Below are positions 16,912 through 25,337 of a stretch of DNA of 64,000 nt, in pieces (the stretch's first letter is position 1; every line of letters starts with the position of its first letter). Source of the DNA: a virus; the IMG/VR virus record IMGVR_UViG_3300028384_000675, positions 1 to 64,000 of that record, one strand, 5' to 3'. The notes under the pieces were generated by a model. The model saw nothing but the letters and a program-made list of their open reading frames with translations. It did no database searches and was not told the DNA's origin. The translations under genes and the position numbers were made by a program.

Positions 16912-16919
16912 TATTTATA
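16912..16919 (-). promoter_or_regulatory. T4-type late promoter of gp3
   Basis: Exact TATAAATA on the minus strand. Its first TAA (16915-16917) is also the stop codon of the gp23 frame, so the two elements share bases. Confidence 0.75.
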
Positions 16920-18240
16920 CGCAAAAAAAAGGGCACCGAAGTGCCCCAAAAAACGATCCCTTGTGAGGATTCTTATTTTTATGGTTAGACGCCATACCAT
17001 AACGAGTCTTAAACCCGATACGTGGTTGGAAGTCATTCTCACCAACTGCACGTACCATCTGCAGCGGTACGTATGGGCAGTAGAACATACCAGCGTCATA
17101 TGGGTTAGTACCCTTATAACCAACTGTCACGTAGTCAGCGACCGCATATGGATCGATGTATACGCGTGTACGACCGTTCAATACACCAGCGAACGTGTTA
17201 CCAGTGTCATCAACTTGCAAGTTAGTTGACAATGCTGGAGTGTAGTCAAGCATACCAGCAGCAACAAGAGCAGTAGCAACATCAGAAGAACAAACTACGA
17301 TGTTACCCTTACCGCGACGTGTTTCTTTCGCGATAACGTTTGCTTCACGCTCGAGTTGAACCAACAGACCCTTGAACTTCTCAACAGACCAACGACCGTC
17401 AGCGTCAGTTGAAAGGTCAAATACGCCCTGATTAGTGACGTTAGATTGACGACAACCGATCTTCGCTTGAGCGTTGATTGTGCGGATAACTTCGCGGTTG
17501 ATTTCTGCGAGGATTTCTGTTGACAGAATGTTTGCCAACTCAGTCTCAGCGTCAAGACCGTGAATTGCCTTCAAGTCCTGAGCAAGTTCGAGAGTGTATT
17601 CTGCCTTCAACGCGCGCGAACGTGCTGTAACAGTTGACTTCTCGATTGTGAAACCCATCTCAGCAAAATCATTGCCACCAGGGGTGCCAAGTGCTTCTGC
17701 GTCAGCAGTCTGGTAACCCAGTGATGCTGGTGGTGTACCAACGCCATCTGGACCAGTGTTTGAAGCGACGTCTGAATCTGGAACACCAGCAAGACCAGAT
17801 GGTCCTGTTGTCTGAGAGTTCGAAGAATCGCCTGAGTATGGTGCTACTGGCTCTTGGAATAATGCCTCATCGCCAGCGGTTGCGCCGCCCTTAGTTGTCT
17901 GGTAGCGTGACTTCATTGCGAAGATCAGACCAGTTGGACCTGTCATTGGCTGAACGCCAGCAAGGTCATATGCCATCAGGTTTGGCATTGCGCGACGTAC
18001 AAGTGCGATCAAAACTGGATTCCAGTTTGCGCCTGTTACGCCATCAGCAGCACCTGTTACTGATGCGTTAGAGTTACCTGCAACTTCATTGAGTTGTGCT
18101 TCCTCGCGGAATGCAACTTCTTGGTTCTCAAGAATTGCAGCAGTTACAGCACGACGGTGAGCGTCTTTGATTTCACCCGCGCTAGTTTCGTCAAGAACTG
18201 GACTCCACTTCTCGACCAGCTTATCGTAAGATACTGTCAT
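16915..18240 (-). CDS. 23: major capsid protein gp23
   Basis: HK97-fold major head protein, 441 residues by this frame. Typical stretches are NWNPVLIALVRRAMPNLMAY and GPTGLIFAMKSRY near the N terminus, VTARSRALKAEYTLELAQDL and the C-terminal DAGMFYCPYVPLQMVRAVGE. In T4 the prohead protease gp21 removes about 65 N-terminal residues; here QLNE at residues 49-52 is a likely cleavage site. The end is odd: after RYGMASNHKNKNPHKGS the frame runs through a perfect terminator hairpin and its T run before reaching a stop. The last 12 residues (FFGALRCPFFCV) are the translated terminator, unlike any capsid protein I know. Confidence 0.97.
   Translation of the reverse strand: MTVSYDKLVEKWSPVLDETSAGEIKDAHRRAVTAAILENQEVAFREEAQLNEVAGNSNASVTGAADGVTGANWNPVLIALVRRAMPNLMAYDLAGVQPMTGPTGLIFAMKSRYQTTKGGATAGDEALFQEPVAPYSGDSSNSQTTGPSGLAGVPDSDVASNTGPDGVGTPPASLGYQTADAEALGTPGGNDFAEMGFTIEKSTVTARSRALKAEYTLELAQDLKAIHGLDAETELANILSTEILAEINREVIRTINAQAKIGCRQSNVTNQGVFDLSTDADGRWSVEKFKGLLVQLEREANVIAKETRRGKGNIVVCSSDVATALVAAGMLDYTPALSTNLQVDDTGNTFAGVLNGRTRVYIDPYAVADYVTVGYKGTNPYDAGMFYCPYVPLQMVRAVGENDFQPRIGFKTRYGMASNHKNKNPHKGSFFGALRCPFFCV
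16923..16946 (-). terminator. intrinsic terminator inside the gp23 frame
   Basis: Minus strand: GGGCAC (16941-16946), loop TTCG, GTGCCC (16931-16936), then eight T (16923-16930). A textbook terminator, but it lies upstream of the gp23 stop at 16915-16917, so a transcript ended here would have no in-frame stop codon. Confidence 0.9.
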
Positions 18241-18252
18241 TTTGGATACTCC

Positions 18253-19305
18253 TTACTTAGAGGTTTTCTTAATTGCGTTGAGGTACTGTGACATTACAGC
18301 ATTAACTTCTACTGGTTGGTCATCAGTACTCCAGTCTTCTGTAATCTCTTCAGTCTCTTTTACATTCTTCTTGAAGTAAGACTCTTTTACAGTCCTAACT
18401 TTCTGAGCGAATGATTCTTCGTCTTCGAAGTCTAGAGATTCTACAAGAGATGCTAATTTTTCTACTTGAGTTTCCGCCAAATCACGTGACGCTTCACGGA
18501 TGATTGTGTGACGTTGGAAATCTTCAAGCGATTCGTTCATTTCGAGCATATTAGCAGTTTGGACGTTGAGTTTCTCTTCGAGATCTTCAACCTGCTCTGC
18601 CAACTCGTCAACTAGATCTACTTTGGATTCTGGAACATCGATGTAAGATTCAACGAACAACTCACGGAGATTGTTCATGAAACCTTCAGCGATTTCAGTA
18701 CGGAGACCATTCTCGACAGCGAGTTTGTTCTCCTCCATCCAATTTTCAACCACGTAGTTGAGGTACGAATCAATCTTCTCTACGAGGTCAGAACGAGTAG
18801 TGTTCAGTTCCTCTTCGAGACGTGATTGATATTCATCCTCCAAGCGTTCGACTTCTTCAGTCAACTTGGAACGAATAGCGGTTTCGAAAATAACAGCAGT
18901 TTTCGCTTTAAATTCATCGGACAAAGTTTGTTCTGATTCAACCAGTGCGTTTAGATCATCAGAGAAGTCGTATGAAGTTTCAGGCAGTTCAACTGCATCT
19001 GATTCTTCAAAATCTTCCATATCAAGATCTTCACGCATTTTCTTATATGCTGCAGTGAGTTGGTCTTTTTTCATACCAGACATTGTAGCATACATTGCGT
19101 TGATCATTCCTGCTTTTGTTTTCGGCATCGGATCCTGCTTAGTTTGATCACCTTTACGTGAAGGCGCTTTCTTCACAGCATCGTCAGTTTTATCTACAGA
19201 CGCGATAGAATCTGCCTCAGTACCAACTGGCATTTTCTGAGCACTTGCTTCCTCGATTTGATTGTTCTCCTCGGCAGGAAGCTCAACATTGTTTATTTCT
19301 GACAT
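18253..19305 (-). CDS. 22: prohead scaffold core protein gp22
   Basis: Major internal scaffold of the prohead, 350 residues and strongly acidic. The N-terminal 60 residues are low-complexity (ending AVKKAPSRKGDQTKQD), followed by KAGMINAMYATMSGMKKDQL, a segment typical of gp22 in marine phages. The rest is a long charged coiled coil (LTEEVERLEDEYQSRLEEEL onward). In T4 the core is degraded by gp21 after assembly. It lies between gp21 and gp23, in standard order, with short ribosome-site gaps and no separate promoter seen. Confidence 0.93.
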   Translation of the reverse strand: MSEINNVELPAEENNQIEEASAQKMPVGTEADSIASVDKTDDAVKKAPSRKGDQTKQDPMPKTKAGMINAMYATMSGMKKDQLTAAYKKMREDLDMEDFEESDAVELPETSYDFSDDLNALVESEQTLSDEFKAKTAVIFETAIRSKLTEEVERLEDEYQSRLEEELNTTRSDLVEKIDSYLNYVVENWMEENKLAVENGLRTEIAEGFMNNLRELFVESYIDVPESKVDLVDELAEQVEDLEEKLNVQTANMLEMNESLEDFQRHTIIREASRDLAETQVEKLASLVESLDFEDEESFAQKVRTVKESYFKKNVKETEEITEDWSTDDQPVEVNAVMSQYLNAIKKTSK

Positions 19306-19310
19306 ATGTT

Positions 19311-19976
19311 TTACTCCTTAAAATTAGATTTGAGCAACGAGAGGAAATTCTTGTACTCACGAACCTGCGTCTCATAGAGATGCTTTTTCGGAGCATTACT
19401 AATTTCTGTCTCCATTTGTTCAATGACTTGAGGTTCTATAACACCGTTGTTCCATACCCACTCAACACCTTCCATTATGCCGTTGACAAATGCAGCGGGT
19501 GCTGATGGATCCTGTACAATATCTACCGTGTTTAGAATAAAATCGTCGCGAACGTACATCACGCCGTTTTTCTGCTCAAGACTACCCATACCACGAGTTG
19601 ACACGCCTAGTTGAACGCCACCTTCTAGAAGACCTTTCACAATCTGACCCATTGGTGTATCCAATATTTGTGCCTTTCCCATAACATCATTTCCCTCAAA
19701 ACGGAGGTCGGTGATGAGATGCGAAACTTTATCGAGGTTCACAGTCGGTCCCTCAGGGTGATTTAACTCCCCGACGGCACGCTTCTTTTTAACTTGATCC
19801 TCGACGTATTTGTTGACCGCGTTCTCCATAATTGCTTTAGGATAAACACGACCATTTCTATTCTTTTGTTCTGCTTGCGCGAAGATGCCTTCGATGATGA
19901 AGTTCTTCTCGCCATTCTCTTTCTTCTCTACGATACATTGAATATCGTTTTCTTGGTATTCTGCAATTAGTTTCAT
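19311..19976 (-). CDS. 21: prohead protease gp21
   Basis: Serine protease (T4 gp21 family, herpesvirus-assemblin-like fold) that cleaves the scaffold and gp23 during head maturation. 221 residues (T4 212). The catalytic His lies in GELNHPEGP (H73) and the catalytic Ser in LGVSTRG (S126). The N-terminal FIIEGIFAQAEQKNRNGRVY is also characteristic. It overlaps the gp68-like gene by 4 bases. Confidence 0.95.
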   Translation of the reverse strand: MKLIAEYQENDIQCIVEKKENGEKNFIIEGIFAQAEQKNRNGRVYPKAIMENAVNKYVEDQVKKKRAVGELNHPEGPTVNLDKVSHLITDLRFEGNDVMGKAQILDTPMGQIVKGLLEGGVQLGVSTRGMGSLEQKNGVMYVRDDFILNTVDIVQDPSAPAAFVNGIMEGVEWVWNNGVIEPQVIEQMETEISNAPKKHLYETQVREYKNFLSLLKSNFKE

Positions 19977-20188
19977 TTACTTAACTCTTTAGCAAACTCC
20001 ATACCTGCTTTCTGCGCTTCACGCTTCGAGCGAAACGTATCGAGTTTGTCACCGTCGATGTAAACAGTAAACCCCTTGGCGTCTTTGTGAATCATCACTT
20101 TCACGTTCTTGACGCGCTTGTCAAAAACATGTTCGCCAGGAGGCATACCCCTTAACTTTTTTTCTCTTAATTGCTTGAAATCAATCAT
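19973..20188 (-). CDS. 68: prohead core protein gp68-like
   Basis: A 71-residue basic protein beginning MIDFKQLREKKLRGMPPGEH and ending REAQKAGMEFAKELSK. T4 gp68 (141 residues) is a minor prohead-core protein encoded between gp67 and gp21, and this gene holds that place. Assignment rests on order, size class and basic character; marine versions are shorter than the T4 form. A late promoter lies 28 bases upstream. Confidence 0.78.
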   Translation of the reverse strand: MIDFKQLREKKLRGMPPGEHVFDKRVKNVKVMIHKDAKGFTVYIDGDKLDTFRSKREAQKAGMEFAKELSK

Positions 20189-20216
20189 TTTAGATCACTT
20201 TCACTTGTAACCAAAT

Positions 20217-20224
20217 TATTTATA
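20217..20224 (-). promoter_or_regulatory. T4-type late promoter of gp68-gp21-gp22-gp23
   Basis: Exact TATAAATA on the minus strand in the gap between the gp67-like and gp68-like genes. No further late promoter was seen before gp23, so it could drive the whole prohead group. Confidence 0.75.
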
Positions 20225-20243
20225 CGAAAAAGAATTTTAACTA

Positions 20244-20558
20244 TTACTCAGCGTTATCGAAGTCTTCTTCGTCAGTAAAATCGTAATCGACCTCTTCTTC
20301 ACCGACTTCTTCAGACTCTTCATCCGATTCTTCGCCGTTAAAAATACCTGAGGCGATACGAACTTTCGCCTGATCCAGTGTGTCTTGTAGGCGATCGCCG
20401 ATTAAGTCATTGAACTGACTCTCCGCTGAAGTATAATCTTGAGTTTCGATTGCGTTCAGAAGATCTTCGATGGGGTTGTTGTTTTCAATTGGATCTGCAC
20501 CAACCTCAGCAACAACAGGATCTTCGATGGGGTTTTGTACTGCTTGTTCGATATTCAT
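20244..20558 (-). CDS. 67: prohead core protein gp67-like
   Basis: A 104-residue, very acidic protein beginning MNIEQAVQNPIEDPVVAEVG. The centre (LLNAIETQDYTSAESQFNDL) resembles the amphipathic core of T4 gp67, and the last 35 residues are nearly all Glu/Asp (GEESDEESEEVGEEEVDYDF), also as in gp67. In T4 it is a scaffold component cleaved to internal peptides. The ATG at 20556-20558 has GGAG upstream; the longer TTG start is less likely. Confidence 0.82.
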   Translation of the reverse strand: MNIEQAVQNPIEDPVVAEVGADPIENNNPIEDLLNAIETQDYTSAESQFNDLIGDRLQDTLDQAKVRIASGIFNGEESDEESEEVGEEEVDYDFTDEEDFDNAE

Positions 20559-20594
20559 AATTTTCTCCAAATAGAAATAATAAAAACCACATAG

Positions 20595-20602
20595 TATATA
20601 TA
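20595..20602 (-). promoter_or_regulatory. possible variant late promoter of gp67
   Basis: TATATATA on the minus strand, one base from TATAAATA. It lies just after a double terminator and 37 bases before the gp67 ATG, where a new promoter is needed if the terminators work. Confidence 0.45.
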
Positions 20603-20605
20603 GGC

Positions 20606-20669
20606 GAAAAAAAAGGCGGAGTCAACCTCCGCCTTTCTTCATATTATAAAGGGAGGATTGCCCCCCCTT
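20606..20669 (-). terminator. tandem terminator hairpins after the fibre gene
   Basis: Minus strand, two hairpins in series. The first is AAGGGGGG/CCTCCCTT with a five-base loop (20649-20669). The second is AAGGCGGAG/CTCCGCCTT with a five-base loop (20613-20635), followed by a run of seven or more T (20606-20612). The second is a strong intrinsic terminator. Confidence 0.88.
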
Positions 20670-20685
20670 AATCAGTGTAGGATAA

Positions 20686-22533
20686 TTACTTACCCATAAC
20701 TGTAACTTTGACGTTGGTAAGGTCGACCAATGAACGGATGTTCAAAGTGTCCTTATCAACTGCTTCGATGTCGACAGAGATCTGAGAGTTGTCAGAATCC
20801 ATAACGTTAACAACGAAGTTCGCTGAAGAAGCGAGGTCAAGGTTGTGAGCAACTGAACGTGGTACACCTGCAGTAACCGCAACTGTAGAGTTGTGGCACT
20901 TGATGTGGTCACGCGCTTCGAGGACTGCAGTACGACCTTGGAGATCAAGGATGTCTGAGTCGTTAGAAACGATTTCTGATTGCAACTCGTTAACTGCACC
21001 AGCAAGGTCAGCGGCGTCAGTTGTAAGAGCAGTGCCGAAACCAGCAAATGTCTGCATCGCAGCGATGTCAGAGTCATTTCCAGTGATGCGCGCATCGTTA
21101 GTATCAACTTCACCATGGATCTCGTTGATTGCAGCAGCAAGATCTTGTGCTACTGTATCAAGCGGAGTACCTTCGCCAGTGAATCCTTGCAGAGAAGTGA
21201 TCGAAGCAAGGTTAGCAGCGATGTCAGAATCGTTACCGAGGATTGCTGACTCAGCATCACCCATACGTCCTTGAAGAGAAAGGATATCTGAGTCGTTACC
21301 TTCGATAGCAGATTCTGCTGCGCCCATACGTCCTTCAAGAGAAAGGATGTCCGAGTCATTGCCCGCAATTTGCGTGAATGCAGACGCGATGTCTGAATCA
21401 TTTGCTGTAATTTGCGCTTGAAGGTGTGCGATGTCGGAATCGACGCCTGAGAGAATATCACCTTCTACCTCAGTGATGCGAGCGTCGAGAGCAGCGATAT
21501 CGGAATCGTTAGCGATGATTGCAGCAAGGTTGGCAGCAGCTTGAGCAGCGTTTGCAGCGATGTCTGAATCGTTACCTTCGATAGCAGCAAAGTTAGCATC
21601 TACTTCACCGTGCAATTCGTTGATTGCAGCAGCGAGATCAGTAGCAACTGTGTCGAGTACAGTGCCTTCGCCAGTAAATACCTGAAGGGAATCTACTTCA
21701 CCTTCAACAGCAGACATACGAGTGTCAGCAGAGTCTGAACGACCTACCAACTCATTTACAGCACCAGCAAGAGTAGTTGCTGTTGTAGTAAGTGTAGTGC
21801 CTTCGCCTACGAATGTTTCAAGAGCGTCGACTTCTGTGTCTGCGGAGTCCGCGCGGGATACCAACTCGTTGATTGCTGCAGCAAGATCAGTTGCTGTTGT
21901 ACTGAGGGCAGTACCTTCGCCGGTAAAGGTTTGCAGAGTTTCGATGTCGCTAGCATTGTCGCTGATGTCTTGCTGGTTTTGCGCGACGTCAGAAGCGAGT
22001 TGAGAACCCGCCAAAGTTGCTGGAGTGACAGCGAGTGAAGTGCTTACACCAGAATCAACTTCTGTTTGAGTAGCAATCTCGATGATACCTGCTTGATCAG
22101 TTGTAGCAGCATCGATGTTACGGTTGAAGACTGTTGCTTCAGTTGAAGATGTGAAGAGAACGATATCGCCTACTTCAACCTTCGCGCTTGGCGAGAACGT
22201 TACGCCAGTCTTAGCGAGATCGCCAGCAGCATCAACTACATACTGATAACCTTTGATCGCGTCAACTGATGCAGTGTCTGCGTTAGTTGGGTTGATAACG
22301 CCTTTAAATACTACGTCTCCGTCGATATCAGACGATACGCTTGAAAACTTTACGCCGTCCCAGATGCGAATTGCTTGGAGGGTAGTATCAAAGATGATTA
22401 AACCAGTGTTAGCTGCAGAAAGTTGTCCCGCGAGAACACTAGCTTCAGCAGATGTGACGTTTTGAATACGCGCATCTACTAATTGACCTACTTTTACAAG
22501 GTCAATGTCGTGGTAAAATTGTTTTGTTGCCAT
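20686..22533 (-). CDS. tail or head fibre with heptad-like NDSDI repeats
   Basis: A 615-residue fibre protein. Residues 1-150 are a globular N-terminal part (MATKQFYHDIDLVKVGQLVD, later YQYVVDAAGDL). Residues 180-530 are an extended repeat region in which GNDSDI or ANDSDI alternates with amphipathic stretches (LQGRMGDAESAI) and longer linkers (TFTGEGTALSTTATDLAAAI), the pattern of a trimeric coiled-coil or beta-helical shaft. The C-terminal 85 residues (starting near HIKCHNSTVAVTAG) form a small beta domain, likely the tip or attachment cap. The binding target is unknown. It ends at tandem terminators. Confidence 0.85.
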   Translation of the reverse strand: MATKQFYHDIDLVKVGQLVDARIQNVTSAEASVLAGQLSAANTGLIIFDTTLQAIRIWDGVKFSSVSSDIDGDVVFKGVINPTNADTASVDAIKGYQYVVDAAGDLAKTGVTFSPSAKVEVGDIVLFTSSTEATVFNRNIDAATTDQAGIIEIATQTEVDSGVSTSLAVTPATLAGSQLASDVAQNQQDISDNASDIETLQTFTGEGTALSTTATDLAAAINELVSRADSADTEVDALETFVGEGTTLTTTATTLAGAVNELVGRSDSADTRMSAVEGEVDSLQVFTGEGTVLDTVATDLAAAINELHGEVDANFAAIEGNDSDIAANAAQAAANLAAIIANDSDIAALDARITEVEGDILSGVDSDIAHLQAQITANDSDIASAFTQIAGNDSDILSLEGRMGAAESAIEGNDSDILSLQGRMGDAESAILGNDSDIAANLASITSLQGFTGEGTPLDTVAQDLAAAINEIHGEVDTNDARITGNDSDIAAMQTFAGFGTALTTDAADLAGAVNELQSEIVSNDSDILDLQGRTAVLEARDHIKCHNSTVAVTAGVPRSVAHNLDLASSANFVVNVMDSDNSQISVDIEAVDKDTLNIRSLVDLTNVKVTVMGK

Positions 22534-22578
22534 TAGAGTTTCCCCTTGTTATTATTCTAGAATAAAAGTTAAACTGTA

Positions 22579-23262
22579 TTAGTTTGAGATAACATAAAGG
22601 CTATGTCCATTAAGTGTGATGCTGGATTCAACTGTCAAGTCAGAATCACTAATGTTGACATCTACATCAACAACATTACCATGAGGATCCAACACATAAA
22701 AGTTAATCAAGTTATTAATACCATTATGCTCGAGCGAGTAGCTATTTCCGCTCAGGTTGTATTTATACGAATTCTGAATTGGAGATTCGCTGGCGCTAAT
22801 AACACGACCCTGCATGTCGATAATAAGCGATGGAATTTTGTTTCCGCCGCCGTATCGACCGAACTGAACTCCGGTGTCAGTAAGGGAGATAAGAGTTTTA
22901 TCTCCCGCAGGTTGCATATAAATACCATTACCGGCGACTAATCCTTCGCCGCCAAAGAAGAAAGGTTCCCAATAATCGCTATCGTTCGGAAGGTCTCCGG
23001 TCGAAGCGTCTCTTTCTTCGCCCTCCTTTAGAGTGTATTTATAATATTGATCACCGTCAAAAGAAGAATAACCATTTTTTAGGTAAACAAGCATGCCTTC
23101 CTGAAGTCTTTGTCCAGGAATGTCTTCCATACGATCGTCTGAATCGCCGGTAATAAATCGCAATCCACCACGAATTTCCGTGTCGAGCGCGATCGGGTGG
23201 TCACCGCTTGGCGACCAAGTACCCGTCCATGTATTACGTGTCAGACCATCATAATTTGCCAT
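22579..23262 (-). CDS. putative fibre-associated structural protein
   Basis: A 227-residue beta-rich protein starting MANYDGLTRNTWTGTWSPSG. It has Gly/Asp/Asn-rich turns (LVYLKNGYSSFDGDQYYKY, FFFGGEGLVAGNGIYMQPAG) as in phage fibre heads. No family recognised. It starts directly at the stop of the collagen-like gene (shared boundary at 23262) and is followed after 45 bases by the NDSDI fibre, so the three genes form one fibre cassette. A role as connector or receptor-binding part is inferred from context only. Confidence 0.78.
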   Translation of the reverse strand: MANYDGLTRNTWTGTWSPSGDHPIALDTEIRGGLRFITGDSDDRMEDIPGQRLQEGMLVYLKNGYSSFDGDQYYKYTLKEGEERDASTGDLPNDSDYWEPFFFGGEGLVAGNGIYMQPAGDKTLISLTDTGVQFGRYGGGNKIPSLIIDMQGRVISASESPIQNSYKYNLSGNSYSLEHNGINNLINFYVLDPHGNVVDVDVNISDSDLTVESSITLNGHSLYVISN

Positions 23263-25331
23263 TATGCAATCCTCACGTAAGTATCACCTGGCTGCAGCGT
23301 AATACCATAAAGTTTGTATGATTCTGGAATATAATCAGGAGCAGCAGAATCGGGGAACAACTCTACGGTATACCCTGATGTAATCGTTACATCCGATAAC
23401 AGCGAAGCACTTGGTCCGGTTTGGAATACGTTAGGTTGCGATGTGCTTCCTCTCACACCAAACCAAAAACACTGAGGCACGTCAGCAGGGTTTGTAATGA
23501 AACCAGATATATCTTTATCGTGGTTTGAATACTCGACGACATCAGAAGAGAAGTCGAATCCGGTTACGACATCTGACCTCGTGGGAACTGTCGCATTATC
23601 TATCGTAAACACAGAGAAACTAGGGTACGAGAATGACGCACTAATTGTTGTGTCATCATCATTATCGATTACAGTATACTCTACACCCGTCACTGATGCT
23701 GGTCGAGTAAACGTTGCTGTCAGATCAATTGTTCTGCCGCTATTGTTATTCTTGTGGAGATACTCGGCGAATGTCATCACACCGCTTCCTGATGCATTCG
23801 AAAGCGTACCTTGTTGCGGTTCAACTACGATCTGTGCATTATTATTATTTCTCAATCCTGTTATTGAAACAGTATAGTTTACCTTGTCATAATACTGAAG
23901 GAAGTTTTTGCCAGAGAGGTTTCGGAATCTGACAGTAGAGTTTGCGTTTGCCCAGTTAAAGTTGATCCGCTCTTCTACATCCGAGTAAACTGAACCATCG
24001 TCTTCAAGGAAACAAACTTCAAGGAACGCGCTGCCCCCAGATAATCCAGAACCGTTAGAATATATCACCGCTGAATCTGCGTGAGTAAATTCTTGCCTCC
24101 AGTCTACTCCACCGTTGGGGTCAAGGTTAGGTCCGTTCGTATTAAAGTTCGAGATTGCTTGTGTAACGCCAGCAGAAGCGTTAATAATATTTGCCGCTGC
24201 AATAAAACGAGAAGGAAAATCGTCAGGGTTCTCTACCGAAACACTAAACTTAGTTGCTGGTTCATCCCACTTTAATGATTGCCCTGTTACTGAGAAAGTA
24301 GGAGAGAAGTTTGCAAGTTCTACTTGAATCTGGTCGTCAACTAAATTGACTGCGCGGATAGAATATTCGTTATCGTTTTCGAAGAAAGAAGCAGTAGTAC
24401 GGAACTGATCTTGCTCGCCGCTAGTAGTCCACTCAAAATAAGAGTGCTTACTGCTAACCTCATTCACCAACTCAGGAAGGGAGCGGACCTTAAACTTACC
24501 AATTGATTCGTCAAAAATTAAGATGCCGTCATTAATGACTTCACCGTGTTTTATTGACTTATATTCTACATCTCGATTATCAAGAAGTTGATATGAACCG
24601 CCGCCAGAAGTAGCGCCGACAGTTCCGTCAGAAAGCATCTTGAGTCTTTGTTGTAGACGCTTGCTCGCATCATTCTCAAAGTCAGCGATCTTCTTAGTAA
24701 ACTTTCCGACCAGTTCTTCGAAGCGAGGTTCGTAATCTGGCACCTCTCCTGGGTCACCCTTCTCACCTTTCTCGCCCTTTGGTCCCATTGGACCAGTTGG
24801 ACCAAGTTCGCCGCGATCGCCCTTCGGACCGATTGGACCGATTGGACCAAGTAAACCTGTTTCGCCCCGATCGCCCTTTGGTCCCTGAACTCCAGGATAT
24901 CCGCGCTCACCCTGATCACCTATTGGACCAGGAATACCCTGCGGACCAATCTCGCCTTGGAGACCTTGGATACCCTGTATACCTTGGATGCCTCTCGGAC
25001 CGATCTGACCAACTTCGCCTTTAGGACCACGCGGACCAACGTCGCCTTGTAGACCCATTGGACCAACGTCACCGCGATTACCCTTTACACCCTTACTACC
25101 TTGGATGCCGCGTTCGCCACGATCCCCTTTAAGACCTCGGTCACCCTTGATGCCTTTATCACCGCGAAGACCCTTTTCTCCGCGTGCACCCTGTGGTCCA
25201 CGTGGACCAACCAGTCCTTTCGTGAATTTAGCATCAATCTCTTCTTGTAGTCGTTTTTCTTGCTTTTTTAATTCTTCAGTTGTATAAGCAATGTTAAAAG
25301 CATAAACGACCTCAGGGTCTAGCTTCTCCAT
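23262..25331 (-). CDS. collagen-like fibre protein
   Basis: A 689-residue protein. Residues 1-38 are a helical N-terminal anchor (MEKLDPEVVYAFNIAYTTEE). Residues 39-196 are Gly-X-Y triplets with many Pro, Lys, Asp and Arg, expected to form a collagen-like triple helix. Residues 197-245 look like a coiled coil ending in TSGGGSYQLLDNRD. The last 440 residues are beta-rich modules, some resembling Ig or fibre-knob domains (FEWTTSGEQDQFRTTASFFE, later YTVELFPDSAAPDYIPESYK). It begins 7 bases after gp20 and lies in the same orientation, so portal and fibre may share a transcript. Confidence 0.88.
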   Translation of the reverse strand: MEKLDPEVVYAFNIAYTTEELKKQEKRLQEEIDAKFTKGLVGPRGPQGARGEKGLRGDKGIKGDRGLKGDRGERGIQGSKGVKGNRGDVGPMGLQGDVGPRGPKGEVGQIGPRGIQGIQGIQGLQGEIGPQGIPGPIGDQGERGYPGVQGPKGDRGETGLLGPIGPIGPKGDRGELGPTGPMGPKGEKGEKGDPGEVPDYEPRFEELVGKFTKKIADFENDASKRLQQRLKMLSDGTVGATSGGGSYQLLDNRDVEYKSIKHGEVINDGILIFDESIGKFKVRSLPELVNEVSSKHSYFEWTTSGEQDQFRTTASFFENDNEYSIRAVNLVDDQIQVELANFSPTFSVTGQSLKWDEPATKFSVSVENPDDFPSRFIAAANIINASAGVTQAISNFNTNGPNLDPNGGVDWRQEFTHADSAVIYSNGSGLSGGSAFLEVCFLEDDGSVYSDVEERINFNWANANSTVRFRNLSGKNFLQYYDKVNYTVSITGLRNNNNAQIVVEPQQGTLSNASGSGVMTFAEYLHKNNNSGRTIDLTATFTRPASVTGVEYTVIDNDDDTTISASFSYPSFSVFTIDNATVPTRSDVVTGFDFSSDVVEYSNHDKDISGFITNPADVPQCFWFGVRGSTSQPNVFQTGPSASLLSDVTITSGYTVELFPDSAAPDYIPESYKLYGITLQPGDTYVRIA
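24744..25217 (-). repeat. collagen-like Gly-X-Y coding repeat
   Basis: About 52 consecutive Gly-X-Y codon triplets within the fibre gene. Because every third codon is GGN, the opposite strand is rich in CCN and gives open but meaningless plus-strand frames. Confidence 0.92.
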
Positions 25332-25337
25332 GAACTT

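Noticed and set aside
22760-23043. TATAAATA on the minus strand at 22760-22767 and 23036-23043
   Set aside because: Both lie inside the 227-residue structural gene, where they encode Tyr-Lys-Tyr, and are not placed just before a start codon. Coincidence is likely.
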